Notes: generated from the sequence alone by a model not told the origin. DNA of 64,000 nucleotides from Hygrophila difformis (GCA_030278955.1 JAOANR010000010.1:15669086-15733085), one strand, 5' to 3'. Counted from the first letter of the stretch, positions 1-12,132 are shown. Made by a program: numbers and translations.

Positions 1-486
1 ATTATTTCCTTCCTGTCCCTTCTGTCACATTTTAAATCTGCTTTCATAGAATAGATTTACCTGCTTTCTTAGTGAAATTTTATCACTTCCTTAGAATAAA
101 ATTTAATCGCTTTTTAGACTAAATTTACCATGCTTTGTAGGATAATCTTTAATTGCTTTCATAGTCTAGTTTAAATTATTGTCAAGTAGTTGTTAAGAAT
201 CAAACTCAAACTTGAATCGAGTAACCGAGTGGAAAATCTTAGTAAACGACGTGGGCCCTGCTTCTATCGCACATCCTCCAGTGAACGATCCGGTCTTACT
301 ATAAATTACTGCAATTTTTGACACCGTGCGCTTTCGGGCCACAGTTTCTTAACACGAGTAATATAAACGTGACAACCTTAATATATCCTTAAACCCCTTC
401 CATAAATCATAACTCTTTTCATTTAATAAATTCAAACGTGATATTTTAGAAAATACTCATATAGTGGGAGATTGTCAAAAGTTTCA
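1..486 (+). repeat. 3' end of a large LTR (same family as 11847-16188)
   Basis: This stretch aligns by eye with the last ~550 bases of the two large LTRs further right (about 15640-16188 and 28290-28845). It shares the block around 265-345 with CACATCCTCCAGTGAACGAT and the CACCGTGCGCTTTCGGGCC segment, and ends in the same AAAAGTTTCA terminus. It is clearly diverged from both. The left part of the LTR lies outside the window. Confidence 0.75.
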
Positions 487-504
487 TGGCCGTTGCCGGT
501 AATG
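487..504 (+). other. decayed tRNA-Asp type primer binding site
   Basis: TGGCCGTTGCCGGTAATG follows directly after the LTR terminus. It is a damaged version of TGGCGCCGTTGCCGGGGA, which occupies the same place at 16189. The position after ...TTTCA supports 1-486 being the end of a 5' LTR. Confidence 0.55.
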
Positions 505-529
505 ATTTTCATGGTGCCATTTGAAATCA

Positions 530-675
530 AAGTTTCCCACATGAGTAATAAAAAGTGTCAACCTATAAACTTATCCCTAATCCCAACTTCATCTTTATAA
601 TTGATTTCATTGAATAAAAATTAAACCGGGTTATTATCTTTCAAAAATACTCGTGTAGGAAATTGTCAAAAGTTT
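530..675 (+). repeat. second copy of the LTR terminus
   Basis: A second version of the final ~145 bases of the same LTR (CCTATAAACTTATCCCTAAT ... TTGTCAAAAGTTTCA) lies about 45 bases after the first. It is closer to the copies at 16045-16188 and 28700-28845 than the 345-486 copy is. It reflects either a local duplication or a second insertion of the same family. Confidence 0.6.
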
Positions 676-699
676 CAATTAGACAGTACGAGAATTAAA

Positions 700-3395
700 T
701 GACATAATTATAAATACAAATATATTAATAACATAAATTAATACAGTATTTAAACATCACACCGTCCCATATCGGTGCTTCAACCATAAAATGCATTGCA
801 ATCATTGTGCATGATGAATGATGAGATGAATGATATGACCTATGTGTCTATCTATCCTAAATGCAACAATTAATCATGTCTAACGCGTTTCCTAATAACC
901 ATGGTCGACAATCATCATTGGCGAGAGGACACCACCCTCTCCCATCACAATGAACATCCCGTCAACGTCGCCCCCGCCGCGGACGAACAGCCTACGCAGG
1001 GCCAATAACACGGGTGAGGGAGCCGGATAATCGTCACTGATCAGAGCGGCGTCCAGCGGGTCATAGCACCGGGTTCACTCCCCATTTGCCGGTCATGGCA
1101 CAGGGTTCACTCCCCATATGCCAAACATGCCGTAGCATAACACAAGTATCACCGAGGTATAACACCTCACACACAAAGGCACAATACCAATAAGAACATT
1201 ATATCTCAATTTCACCTTTGATACCTTACTCAAAAAGATTCTAGTCCAAGCCTTAACTGTAACATAATTCTCACATAACATAATAATTAGCACAGGCAAC
1301 GTGTATACATCACGTTCCTATTTATTACTATTAATAAGTATAAGAAAATATAAGCAATCATTCCTATACTCAAGTAACATGATAGTCAGAGAAACACCTA
1401 GCCGTCTAAGTTCTCCTATCATAAAATCAAACATTAGATCTACAACTTATACATTCAATATAAACATTACTAGCTCTAACATAGCGAGTAATAGATCCCT
1501 AGGGAGCCAGTTTAGTCATAGACGTCCCTAAATCTAAAGCATAACCTAATTAGGTTCACATCCTAGACGTCTAGGTTAACATGCCACGGGTTATACTATT
1601 TATAAGTCAACACTCGTTAGTCATCTCGGCCTAACTCCCTAATCTACAGATTACTAACTAAACCTTGCCTGTATAACAACTCTTCAAAGCTTCCTTTGAT
1701 AAGTCTCCACACTTGCAATAGCTTCATCGTGGCTCCCTGTACAAAAATATAATTATAAGAAATACAATAATTAAACAACACCAACACACTCGTCTCCTCC
1801 TTTCACCAATTTCAACATCCATCTCCAATCCCCTTTCTACTCCCTTCCAAGACAACCATCCAACAATACTCCAATTTATTCAATCCAACATCCAAGATAT
1901 AATTCTAAAAGTTTCAAGCATTCAAGTAATCTCATATTAAAAACTAGCAAGATATCCCAATTAATTTCAGTAACACCATCAAGTTCCCACTTTAAAATCA
2001 CAACTTATTTATTCCAGAGTTACTTATAAAATTCATTTAACTCTTGAATTCAAATATAATGAACCAATTATATTTTTAACACTTCAACATAATATCCTAA
2101 GAATCATCATCTTGTTCATTCCAAAAAATTACCCAACACAACCAAGTTCAATAATTGAAATATATACTTCCCTAATATTCAATATTCAAGAATCACTTTA
2201 GTAGCTCAAGAATTCCCAAGAAACTACACTTGCACTAGACTTCAATAATATCATAAGATCAATTCCAAGTCTTGCTAGCAACACCGAACCATATCCCCAC
2301 CCAATTTAATACATAAACATCCTTATCCTCCAACTCCAATATTTAAACACCAATATCCATTTAATCTCTTCAACAATACATAACAAAAACCAAACTAGCT
2401 TATTCAAAGCTCTTCAACAACATCCATACTCCAATTTTAAGAATTAATCCAATCACCCATTGGATATACAATACCCAAATTGACACTATAAACTCAATCC
2501 AACACTTCAAACCAAAAACAACCAAAATCCATTTACCAAGTTAATCATTACAACTCAACATCACAATTTCCCTAACAAGGAATCAATTAACACAAAGCCA
2601 CTCAAACCCAACAATCTTTATAACATTCAAACAAGAAAATCAAGAAATCAACACCATCACCACCACAGCGGTCACTGCCGCTGCCAACACCACCGGACAT
2701 CATCAAGACCATTAATCACCACCATGCACAACCATCACCACAACCACCTGGCCGCCGGCAACGCGCCGGCGGCAATAGCCAGCAGCAGCGGCGATTTCGC
2801 CGCTGCACAGCAGCAATGGCTGCTGCTCCTCCAGCGCCGCGCCTCAGCGGCGCCACCTCCACCACACCACGACCACGCCTCCCTCTCCTCCTCCCAACTC
2901 CGGCACCCCCCTTAGCCACTGCTCCCAACTCCGATTGAAGAAAAATAGCGATGGGGAGGGGAAGAAGCAGTTAATTGTATAAATTGACTCAAACCTCAAT
3001 AAATTGATCCTCTTACTCCTTGGCTCACTCCATTGCAAATCTTGATCTCCTGCATGTCGCAATTTCACATTCTCCAAAAGCCCCAATTTTTCTTCTTCAC
3101 AGCGATGGAAAAGAGAGGAAGAAGAATGCTCCCCTTTTCTTGCTCAAACCGATTTAAGCCTCTCTTATGGGTCAAGGGTTGGATTGTGGAGTGGGCTTGG
3201 ACATAGTGCATTGGGCTCTTCTATTTTAATAGGATTGGACCACTCTATTCTTTTATTAGTAGTTTAGCTCCTTGATTAATCACTTGGGCTAGCTACCAAA
3301 ATTTATCACACCAATTAGATCCTAATCTAGCCACTTTAATTAATAAATCATAATTAAATTAAATTAATTATGAAATAATTATCCGGGATGTTACA
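700..3395 (-). repeat. minus-strand Gypsy LTR (Del/Tekay-like), probably solo or truncated
   Basis: Read on the minus strand, the right edge begins TGTAACATCCCGG, a start typical of plant Del/Tekay LTRs. It is followed by an AT-rich stretch and then a segment with GAACCC-type repeats at 1050-1125. No coding sequence of the element is seen. The left edge is uncertain: no primer site was found, and 700 is a rough limit. The GC-rich CAN/GCC block at 2650-2920 produces overlapping open frames on both strands that look like composition artefacts. Family name is from general knowledge of such LTRs, not from a search. Confidence 0.5.
1056..1122. repeat. tandem ~33-bp duplication inside the LTR
   Basis: Two adjacent units share GGTCATRGCACMGGGTTCAC followed by TCCCCAT and a TGCC end (about 1058-1090 and 1091-1122), with few differences between them. 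Confidence 0.7.
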
Positions 3396-4440
3396 GGTCA
3401 CCTTCCTATCCTTGTAACTCCTTTAAATTTTAATGATGGTTCTCCTTCTACTTTTGACAGGAAAGAAAAGTAGAGTGTTGAAGCTCTTAGTGAGCTATAT
3501 GAAAAACTTGAAGAAAAGGAAGAAGAATTAAAGAAGTTGCAAATTGATCATGAAGCTCTTAGAGGAGATTTTGCTGCTCTAAAAGATGAGCATGAGCACT
3601 TCAAAGTGAAATATTTTGCTCAAAGGGAAGAGTTAACAGATGTCTGCAATGAAAGAGATAAGCTGAGCAATCTTGTAAACATCTTGGAGCCAAGTTCAGT
3701 GGAGTTGTGTAACAGAAGAGATGAACTTGCCGAACAGGTTCACGAGCTCACAGTTGCTAATGGAGAACTCACTGAACAGGTCAATGACTTGTCCATTCAA
3801 AAGACTGAACTCGAGGAACAGGTATCCACACTTACTGAACAGGTTCATGTGTTGAAAGCCAAAGTGTCCAGCTCAGAAGAATTGGCCATCAAGTTGAACA
3901 AAGGAAAAGATGTTCTTTAGGAAATCATTTCATCTACTAGAGCTCATGGTGACAGACGAGGAATTGGTTATACAAAGGAATGTTCCAGCTCAACTGAAAG
4001 GCTTTTTGTTAAGGAAGGAACCATTCCTAAGGAGATTCCAATGAGAAGCACAAAGGAGATCATTGATCAAGTCAAAGGATCAAAGAGAATAACAAGACAA
4101 CGTGTTCCACCTCCTGTACCCTTGGAATGTGAGTATTGTCACAACTATGGACACAAAGTTGGAGCATGTCACACCTTAGCCAGAGATGCCCTTTCTGGAA
4201 GACCAGTCATTTGGCCTAATGAGAACTTGAAGAGGAGTATTCCAAGAAGAGAATGGCGTGCCAAAGGAACCATGGTCAGTCTTATTGCTTGATCAACTAA
4301 GCCAGGAAAGAAGATGATTGACTACAAGGATGTTGCTGGTCTACAAAGTTTCACATCAATGATTGTATCAAGCAAGGTTGAATCATTAAGAAGAGACATT
4401 GGGATCTGCAACTTTGTCTGAATGAAGCTAATCGGATTCC
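3396..4440 (+). pseudogene. Copia (Sirevirus-like) gag C-terminal remnant
   Basis: An open frame at 3537-3920 encodes a highly charged heptad-rich coiled coil with repeated EQV-containing segments. After a stop it continues at 4041-4292 with a CCHC zinc knuckle (CEYCHNYGHKVGAC) and then GRPVIWPNENLK. The same order, coiled coil then zinc knuckle then GRPIIWPN, occurs in the Copia element at 30440-31173, so the two are relatives. The knuckle here keeps all four metal ligands while the copy at 30.5 kb has lost the last cysteine. No protease, integrase or reverse transcriptase follows before the 3' LTR, so this is a deletion derivative. The left boundary coincides with the end of the Gypsy LTR at 3395. 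Confidence 0.75.
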
Positions 4441-5004
4441 CCCCTTTTATGTAAACGGTTCAAATTCCTAACCCAAAACTTGCTCAATATGTTTATTTGC
4501 TAATGATTTGGGCTGCAGGAATTATAACTTTTAGGTGGAGATCAAAAAAAAAAAAAAAGCTCACTGGACCGGCTCAATGAGTTAAATCAAGAAAGAATAT
4601 TATCTGATATCTTGGTCCAAAAGTCAATTGTGCAAATGCTGAGCATATATGAGCAAGACTTAGCCTTATTGCCTGACACATGGTCCGATGATTAGAATGC
4701 CATAATTCATCTTGATGACGATGAGGATAGTTCTGGAGATTGGTAATATCTTTCTTACTCTAATCTCTTTGCGATATATGGTGTATGAACTCATGATTTT
4801 TTGTTGCTGGTATTTGTGAATTGTTTCTTGGATATTTCCCCTTGTGATTTCGATGTACAAGCTCTATTTTGACATTGTCATATTTTGTAAAGAGCTTTTC
4901 TGGGATGTATTATGGTGGTTGGGTAAATGGGTGCTGTTAGGTTCATTGTTTTTTTTTTGTAATAGTTCATCATCGGCTGGATTATTGTTCTGGCTCACTT
5001 TCTG
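4441..5004. other. gene-free remnant between gag and 3' LTR
   Basis: I see no supported gene here. The stretch holds an A-tract at 4546-4558 and ends in the polypurine tract. It probably represents the 3' part of the Copia remnant after loss of pol. Confidence 0.5.
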
Positions 5005-5020
5005 TCAAAAAGGGGGAGAT
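5005..5020 (+). other. Copia polypurine tract
   Basis: TCAAAAAGGGGGAGAT abuts the LTR start TGTTGGG. It matches the minus-strand tract at 6976-6992 next to the other Copia LTR. Confidence 0.85.
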
Positions 5021-5991
5021 TGTTGGGTCCTGTGTTTCGACGGAAGTTCAACACCGATGATTGAACACAACGGATGAACCTCCTCAACGGCAGCTTGTGC
5101 GGCATGGATTCTTTGATAGACTGGCTTCAGCCCCAAAGGCTCTTTTCTTAATTTGGAGAGTGTAAATACTAATATTTTATTGCAGGATCCCTCTTCCAGA
5201 TTAGTGAAATAGAGTTTGAATTTGTCTTACACTCTACCTTTCAAATCTCAACGGCTATTTCCTATATGACCGTTTAGTCTGCAGAGCTTCATGGTTAAAG
5301 AAAATTTCTGAGGAATGGAAAAGAGAACCTCTCACTATTACAATCTTGGAAACACTCTAAAATTCTCTCAAGCTTTCAGAATCACTTTGTGAGAAAGTCT
5401 ATCGATTTGCAGCCCTGTGTTCACCGGACCCATCTGTTGCTGCAAGATCGATCAAGCCTTGAACCTATCTCCGATTGTTTGCAGATTGCTAAATCACTTG
5501 AGGAGATCGTCTTAAGGCTCTACAGGAGACAAGCGTACATTGTTCATATCATCTTATTTCGGAGGGGTGCTTCACAAACTTCTTCAGGGGAAACTCAAGG
5601 CATGAGCTTTGGGGAGTTGAAATAGGTGGTGATACCTATACCAGAACTTGGGATAGCTTCTGGTCTCAACAACTATCTGCCTGGAGATTAGGGTGAAGTC
5701 ATTCTCTTTATTTTACTAGTGTGTGTGGTTGTACACCATTATTGAAACACATAGTAAAATAACCTCCTGGATTGGTATCCCCCAGACGTAGGCCGAATGA
5801 CGAACTGGGTCAACAACTCATTGTGTCTCATTTATTCTTTATGCTTGTTGATTATTTGTTCTTTATTCCTCTGTGCATGATTACTGGTTTACTCTGGTTT
5901 TATTAATTTGTGTGTTCACTGTGTTAGATTGAACTCACTTTATTGAACCTCTGTATAAAGAATATATCTTGCTGGATCCCCGGACCTAACA
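5021..5991 (+). repeat. 3' LTR of the plus-strand Copia remnant (971 bp)
   Basis: It starts TGTTGGGTCC and ends GGACCTAACA, with perfect terminal inverted bases. The block CCTGGATTGGTATCCCCCAG at 5765-5784 also occurs in the LTRs at 6062 and 32346 (opposite strand), so all are one Sirevirus-like group. No second LTR of this copy is in the window. Confidence 0.85.
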
Positions 5992-6056
5992 ATAATGACT
6001 TTCAATGAAAATGTTCCATGTTTAATGTTTATTATTAATTAGGGTTTAGTGTTATT

Positions 6057-6061
6057 ACATC
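6057..6061. other. target-site duplication ACATC (left)
   Basis: ACATC lies just left of the Copia LTR at 6062 and again just right of the partner LTR at 33260-33264. Confidence 0.9.
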
Positions 6062-6975
6062 TGTTAGGTCCGTTTGTGTGGATAACCAGTCGACTAGTCC
6101 TGTAAACTAGTTCAAGCACCTTTCGTGGACACGTTAAACAGTTTTTAAGATATTAAGCAGCGGAAAATAAATAAACTGTAAAGTAACGAACTCAAGGTTT
6201 GCTGACCCAATTCGGCACAAGCCTACATCTGGGGGATACCAATCCAGGAGGTTCACAAATTGTTTCAACTTGATCCACGATCCAAACAATAGTGATTTAA
6301 CTTCGCCCAACTCTAATCTCCAAGTGGTTGAATTGTGGAACCAAAACACTCCCTTGTTTTGGTGAAGATCTCCCCGACCTTACTCCAATTCTTTGAAGGC
6401 TCCCCCTTCAAGTTACCCTTGGTCGAAACCTGTTGGCGACCCTCCTTCTAGAATATTTTGTTTAAACTCTTGAGTTTGACGACTCCTGGAAAGTCTTGAT
6501 TGAATTCGTCGACTCCAATCAAGAACACTGTGGCACACTTTCGATCTAATCACCCGAGGAAGTGTTGATCGTATATCTTCCTTCGAAAATGATGAATTCA
6601 CGAACTCGAAAGGAATGTGTTTTTCTCTAATTATTCTTTCAATCGCACAAAGAAGAGAATCTGTAATTGAAGTCATGAGCAGTCCTTCCTTGGTCGGCGT
6701 ATTTCAAGAGAAAACATCTCTCTATTCAAGGTAGGATTCTGTTGCCATAATTAACCCTTTCTTTAGAATGGAGTTGCCCGGATTAAGAGATCTTTGTTTC
6801 CATTCTTCTTGAGCACGATCCGGGCAAGGAATTAGCTGACCGTTGGAGTTGATCTTCGTGCAGATTCGCCAGCATTTCTTCCTTTAAATAGTTTGTCGAA
6901 TACTGTCGGGGTTGGTTCAACAAAGTAGTTCAAACATCGGTTGTGAACACATTTACTTAAAACTGGTTCCCAACA
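6062..6975 (-). repeat. Copia 3' LTR (914 bp)
   Basis: On the plus strand it begins TGTTAGGTCC and ends GGTTCCCAACA. It is near-identical by eye to 32346-33259, of exactly equal length, pointing to a fairly recent insertion. Confidence 0.93.
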
Positions 6976-6992
6976 ATCTCCCCCTTTTTGGC
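6976..6992 (-). other. Copia polypurine tract
   Basis: On the minus strand AAAAAGGGGGAGAT abuts the TGTTGGG start of the 3' LTR, as at 5005-5020. Confidence 0.88.
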
Positions 6993-7434
6993 AGAATGTG
7001 GGCCAGTATATGAATTGATCAAACCGATGTCCATTCATTTTACACAAGAACATAAAATGATAAATATTTCCAAATTCACCCAACCACCGATTACAATTAA
7101 TACCCATGTCAAGACAAACTATTCTAATGCTCCGCACAAATAAGCCTATCCATTTAATCTAGGAGCATTCACAACAAAGCAGCACATGGCAATAAAAATG
7201 TAGCATCAATAATCAAAGTTATGTTATTACAGGCCATAGTGCAATATCCAAAAGCAGTCAGAAACAGTTCATAAAAGTAGTCCAGACAGAATGATAAAAA
7301 AGTGTTACCCTTTATCATCAGAAATTTTTCAGCAGACTCCCCCTCCTTGATTGTAGTGCATGCCAGAGGAACCGATCAACGGTTATATCAACTTAACTCC
7401 CTCTCTGGCGCACATTTTGCCCGAAAAAGGCACA
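6993..7434. other. Copia 3' untranslated stretch
   Basis: No supported ORF. It lies between the extra 3' ORF and the polypurine tract. Confidence 0.5.
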
Positions 7435-9764
7435 TCATTCAGATTCTTCAGAGGAATCTGCTTCCGAGTCCTCAGATTCCCCCTCTGGATTGGTATCCAT
7501 GTCCTGTTTGCCATCCGACCACACATCCGGAAGCTGTCTGAGCATCTTTTCAGCAGCCTGAACATGTGCATGTGCTTGAGCTTCCAGGACCTTCAAATGA
7601 TTGATGAGATCAGTGAGCTCTTCACGCAGGGAGGAGAAAGCATCTTTGGCAGGAATCCTTCCTCCTGGTCCAGGCAAGTCGGGCTTCTTTTTCACCAAGG
7701 CAGCAGAGAGTTTGAAGTCAGCTATGTCATCAGGGCGGTCATGTTTGTCTCCAAGGATGTGGAGATGCTGTAGATACTCAGTGATGAGACCTGGGAAGGG
7801 AAGTGTGGTGTTGTACTTCCTTTTGACTTTGCCCACGAACACCAGCAATTGTTCAAGCACTAATGCACCAAAATTGATTTCATAGTTCTGATCTATGGCA
7901 AATAGTAATTTACACATATTCTTGGACACAACAGAGTGGTTAGCAGTGGGCATGATATTGTGTGCACAAAGTTTATAAAGGAGAGAAAATCTTTGTGTCA
8001 ATGCACCAGCACTCAATCCTTTGCCATGAATTCTTTTACCCTCTACTCCAGTGAGTGTCTCAGCAATGGTGTTCATAGGGAATTTTGCAGCACGTGAGTA
8101 AACAGACTTTAGAGATGTTCGGGGTACCTGGAGGAATCATTCAATGCCTTAGCTTTCAGTTCAAACAGCTCTCCTCGGGCATAGCTAAGTTCGAACCAGG
8201 GGCTTTTGGTGTTGAGGACTTCAGCGCTCAGGTTTGCATAGAAATGCCTAACTAGCTGTCCTTTGTATTGCTTGATCTCCGTCCCCCAGAAAACTAGGGA
8301 TCTTTCCTCCAAGTATTTGTGCCACCCCATCTCTTCGTATCTTGCAGCAGCAAATCGAATCTCCGGATGCACTTTCATCTTCTCCAGGACTGTTGTGAAG
8401 TACTGCTTGGACTCTTCATAGTAGAAGTCAGTGGATATGGCATTTCCTGCATCAATGATCTCTGGTTCATGTTCTTCAGATGAGGATACGGAAATCTTCC
8501 TCTTCTTTGATCCAGTGGCTTTGGAAGACCCTTCAGGTTCCGAACGAGTCCGCTTCTTTGGTTAGGAGTCCTTTGGTGAACTCCTGGCTGGAGGAGTTGG
8601 TTCTCGAGTTTCTGTCTGGGGTTCCTCTTCTTCAATGTGATCGGACTCTTCTTCTTCTTCAGAATCCTCGTCTGACCCGTCTTCTTCATTCTCTTGGTCG
8701 GATCCATCTTCATCGCTTTGGGTGTCCTGTGAACCCAATTCCTCGGACTTATCTTCAGTGGGATTCTCCCTCAATGGGTTCAGGGTCATTGTCTTGAGGG
8801 TATTCGGTGTCTCCTTCAGACTCTTTGTTGCCTTTGTCTTCAGAGCTGGATGAATCTTCGGCCACTTCAACTTCTTTTTCACATTCAGGAGGAGAAGGTT
8901 CTTTGGCAGGGGCGGTAGCTTCTCTCCTCAGTTCATGCTTCCTCTTCTGGCTGGCAGTCCAGGCAATCTCCTCAGTAATCTCATTGATAGCATCATTCTT
9001 TTCATCGTCACTGATGTCAATCATGGATTCATCTCCCGAGCTTCCATCATCTGACTTTTGCACATAATCAGAGTCGAGTTCCTCTTCATCAGGTTGTTCA
9101 GTGACCGGTTCCGACGCTTTGGTTGGACTGGTTTGAGATGCAGGGGCAGCAATTTGCAGAGGTTCAGCGGGGTTTTCTTCAGTAGTTGAGACAGGAGCAG
9201 GTTCTGATGCAGCACCAGATTGCACAAGAACTTTCTTTGCTGGAGTTTTCTTCTTGGACTTTCCAGTGGACACCTTTGGGCATCTTTTGGCAGATGGTTA
9301 GAAACTTTGGCAGGTACGACTGAATCGATTTCTTTGCTTGCACCCATTGAGGGAAGGTTGGCCAGAATCGCCTCTATAGGTTTTAACGCCTTTGCAATGT
9401 CCGCTTCAACACGCTCACTTATGGAAGCGTTCTTCCTAGCCACGCCCTTCTCTCGCGGTTTGGTGGTAGAGACAGCTTTATCTTTCATCTTTTGGGCTCC
9501 GGCTACTTCGGCTCGAATGTCGAGAGGGTCTTGAGCTGCTACGGTGGTACCCTTCTCTCCGGCAGTGGATGGAGAAGAAGAGTGGAATGGAACAGCTACT
9601 AGGGATGGTGTCTCTGAGATTGTCTGTTCAACAATAGCTTTTTGAACCGCTTTGGCTCGACCTTTCGCGCTGGATTCCTCCAGAGAAATGACTTTCTTTC
9701 TTCCTGTGGACGATGCGGGAGTAGGTTCTTGAGATTTTGAACTCTGGCTACCTCTTGTTTTCAC
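7435..9764 (-). pseudogene. extra ORF 3' of Copia pol (env-position ORF, unknown function)
   Basis: A minus-strand coding region starts MKTRGSQSSKSQEPTP near 9764 and runs through several frame changes to a stop at 7435. Its first ~450 residues are low-complexity, rich in Glu, Asp, Ser, Lys and Pro. The last third is globular: it contains IDQNYEINFGALVLEQLL and then LPFPGLITEYL, followed by a short coiled coil and an acidic Ser/Glu tail. No signal peptide or convincing membrane span is visible, so calling it an envelope protein is not supported. The globular part resembles, as I recall it, the family annotated as putative plant transposon protein. It sits in the place where Sireviruses often carry an additional ORF. 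Function is unknown. Confidence 0.7.
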
Positions 9765-10224
9765 CAGGTTTCCTGAAATATAGATCTTTTGGCAAGAGCA
9801 AGTGAGGAATCTCAGAATTTTTGAAGAATATATGAGGGGTTTTCAGGAAAAGAGTGAATGGAGAAGTTTGGAAACACGATCAAGAGAGATATGTGCACGA
9901 TTTAAAAGATAACTTCCCTTATTTGAAAATAGGAATGAGGATCACGGTTGCCAAAACGGTAATGATCACGTTTTTGAATTTTGGCTACACTTAACCGTTC
10001 CCGCCGATTGAGTCCGCAGTCGAGTAATGATGGGATTTCACATCACGTTTAAATTTTGATTCCAAATTTGAATTTGATATCCCTGAGGATATATCTAAGC
10101 ACATATATTAGTGAGATGATACTTACATAACATAATAATATAATTAAGGAAATAAAATATATAACATTATGAAAATATGGAAATTGCACAAAATATAAAA
10201 TTTATTCCAATATTTGCGGGATAA
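9765..10224. other. Copia spacer between RNase H and the extra ORF
   Basis: AT-rich, without a supported ORF. It could hold leader sequence for the extra 3' ORF, but no clear signal is seen. Confidence 0.4.
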
Positions 10225-11841
10225 TTAGGAGATCGTGCATAATCCGAGATCTCTCCCCAATTTTTTAAATCTTTCTCGGTCTAGTGCCTTAGTGAAAATA
10301 TCTGCATGTTGCTCAGTAGTTCCAACATGTTGGATGGACACAATTCCTTCTTCAACAAGATCTCTAATGAAGTGGTGTCGGAGCTCAATATGCTTGGTTC
10401 TCCCATATTGGACTGGATTCTTTGAGATGTTGATTGCACTCATGTTGTCACATAGTATAGTGAGGACTTCTTGCTCAATTCCATAATCTAACATCATTTG
10501 CTTCATCCATAGTAATTGTGCACAACAACTTCCAGCTGCAATGTATTCAGCTTCGGCAGTTGAGAGTGAGATGGAGCTTTGTTTCTTGCTGTACCAACTG
10601 ACTAGGTTGGTTCCAATGTAGAAGCATCCTCCGGTTGCGCTTTTTCTATCGTCCGCATCACCTGCCCAATCTGCATCATTATAACCAAGTAGTGAAAGAT
10701 TAGATTCTTTAGACTACCATATACCAAGATCACTTGTCCCTGAAACATATTTGATCACTCTTTTGGCTGCTTTCAAGTGAGATTCCATGAGATCGGCTTG
10801 GTAGCGAGCACATACTCCAACTGCATAGCTTATGTTGGGTCGACTTGCGGCTAAGTATAGTAAGCTTCCAATGATGTTATGATAGAGTTTCTGATCTACA
10901 CTTTGACCACTGGGATCTTTGCTCAATCTGTCATTAGTCCCTATAGGAGTTCAGACAGGTTTGCTGGACTCCATGCCAAACTTTTTGACAATGTTCCGAG
11001 CATACTTGGTTTGGCTAAGAAATATGCCATCTTTCTTTTGTGCTACCTACAGGCCAAGAAAATAGGTTAGTTCCCCAACCATGCTCATTTCGAACTCCTT
11101 ACCCACTATTTCGATGAAGTGGTCTTTGAGCACATGATGTGTTGATCCAAAGACTATGTCATCTACATAGACTTGAGCAATTAGAATTCCTTTGCTTTCT
11201 CTTTTGATGAATAAAGTCTTGTCAGGACTTCCTCTTTCAAATCCATGTTCGAGCAGGTACTTGGAGAGCCTCTCGTACCAAGCCCTAGGGGCTTGTTTTA
11301 AGCCATATAGAGCTTTGTTGAGATTGTAGACATGTTGCGGATGATGAGGGTCCTCGAATCCTTTGGGCTGCTGCACGTATACTTCCTCATTGAGCCATCA
11401 GTTTAGGAATGCACTCTTGACATCCATTTGGTAGAGCTTGAACCCTAATGAACATGCAATGGATAATAGGAGTCGAACTGCTTCAAGTCTGGCTACAGGG
11501 GCAAAGGTCTCACTGAAGTCCACTCCTTCAACTTGAGTGTAACCTTGAGCAACTAGACGCGCCTTATTTCGTGTAATGTTTCCCTTTTCATCACTTTTGT
11601 TGCGAAAGATCCACTTGGTGCCAATTATGTTCTTGTCTTTGGGTCTTTCGACAAGAGTCTAAACTTCATTTCTTTTGAACTGAAGTAGTTCATCCTGCAT
11701 GGCATTAATCCAATGTTCATCCTGAAGGGCCTCTTCCACTTTGGATGGTTTGATCTTATATGTATAGCAGTGCAAGCCAGCTAGTTCTTTGAAGTTGATC
11801 TTCTTTCCCCGGGTTTTCCTCTTTTCATTGACATCACCTAT
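10225..11841 (-). pseudogene. Copia reverse transcriptase and RNase H
   Basis: Minus-strand fragments carry the C-terminal half of Copia pol. The RT part includes [20 protein letters not shown] and the catalytic YVDD at about 11150-11160. It is followed by the conserved YHNIIGSLLYLAASRPNISY connection and the RNase H segment with LCDNMSAINISKNP and TKHIELRHHFIRD. At least three stops or frame changes separate the pieces (around 11376-11400, 11045 and 10713), so no full RT could be made. The first part of RT (11376-11841) continues in frame from the integrase side at 28851 once the nested element is ignored. This shows that both pieces belong to one gene. Confidence 0.9.
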
Positions 11842-11846
11842 GACAT
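11842..11846. other. target-site duplication GACAT (left)
   Basis: GACAT precedes the nested element and recurs at 28846-28850. With one copy and the element ignored, the Copia reading frame is continuous across the site. Confidence 0.92.
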
Positions 11847-12132
11847 TTATAATGGCCAGAAATGTCCATTATTTCAATCCATTTCCATGTCTGAAACGGG
11901 CATTTGATCGCATTCCTGTCTTATAATAAATACGAAAGCAGTTAAATTGGACTGATTTATGCATCATTGTAAAAATATTAAGTTGGTATGAAAAATGCAT
12001 AAATATGTAATTTTATTACACATTTATGTTAGAAAAATCCAAAAACATGAGAAAAAGAAAAGAAAAGAAAAAGGAAATAAAAAGATGGGAAAAGAAATGA
12101 AAACCCACAAAAATTTAAATTTTTCAGGAAAT

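Noticed and set aside
1301..1531. 76-residue ORF
   Set aside because: Within LTR sequence on the opposite strand; no recognisable domain.
2724..2915. His/Ala-rich ORF and its minus-strand partners
   Set aside because: GC-rich low-complexity DNA inside an LTR; both strands are open, and no homologue is recognised.
7435..9764. Retroviral-type envelope gene
   Set aside because: No signal peptide, membrane span or cleavage site could be seen; only the position fits.
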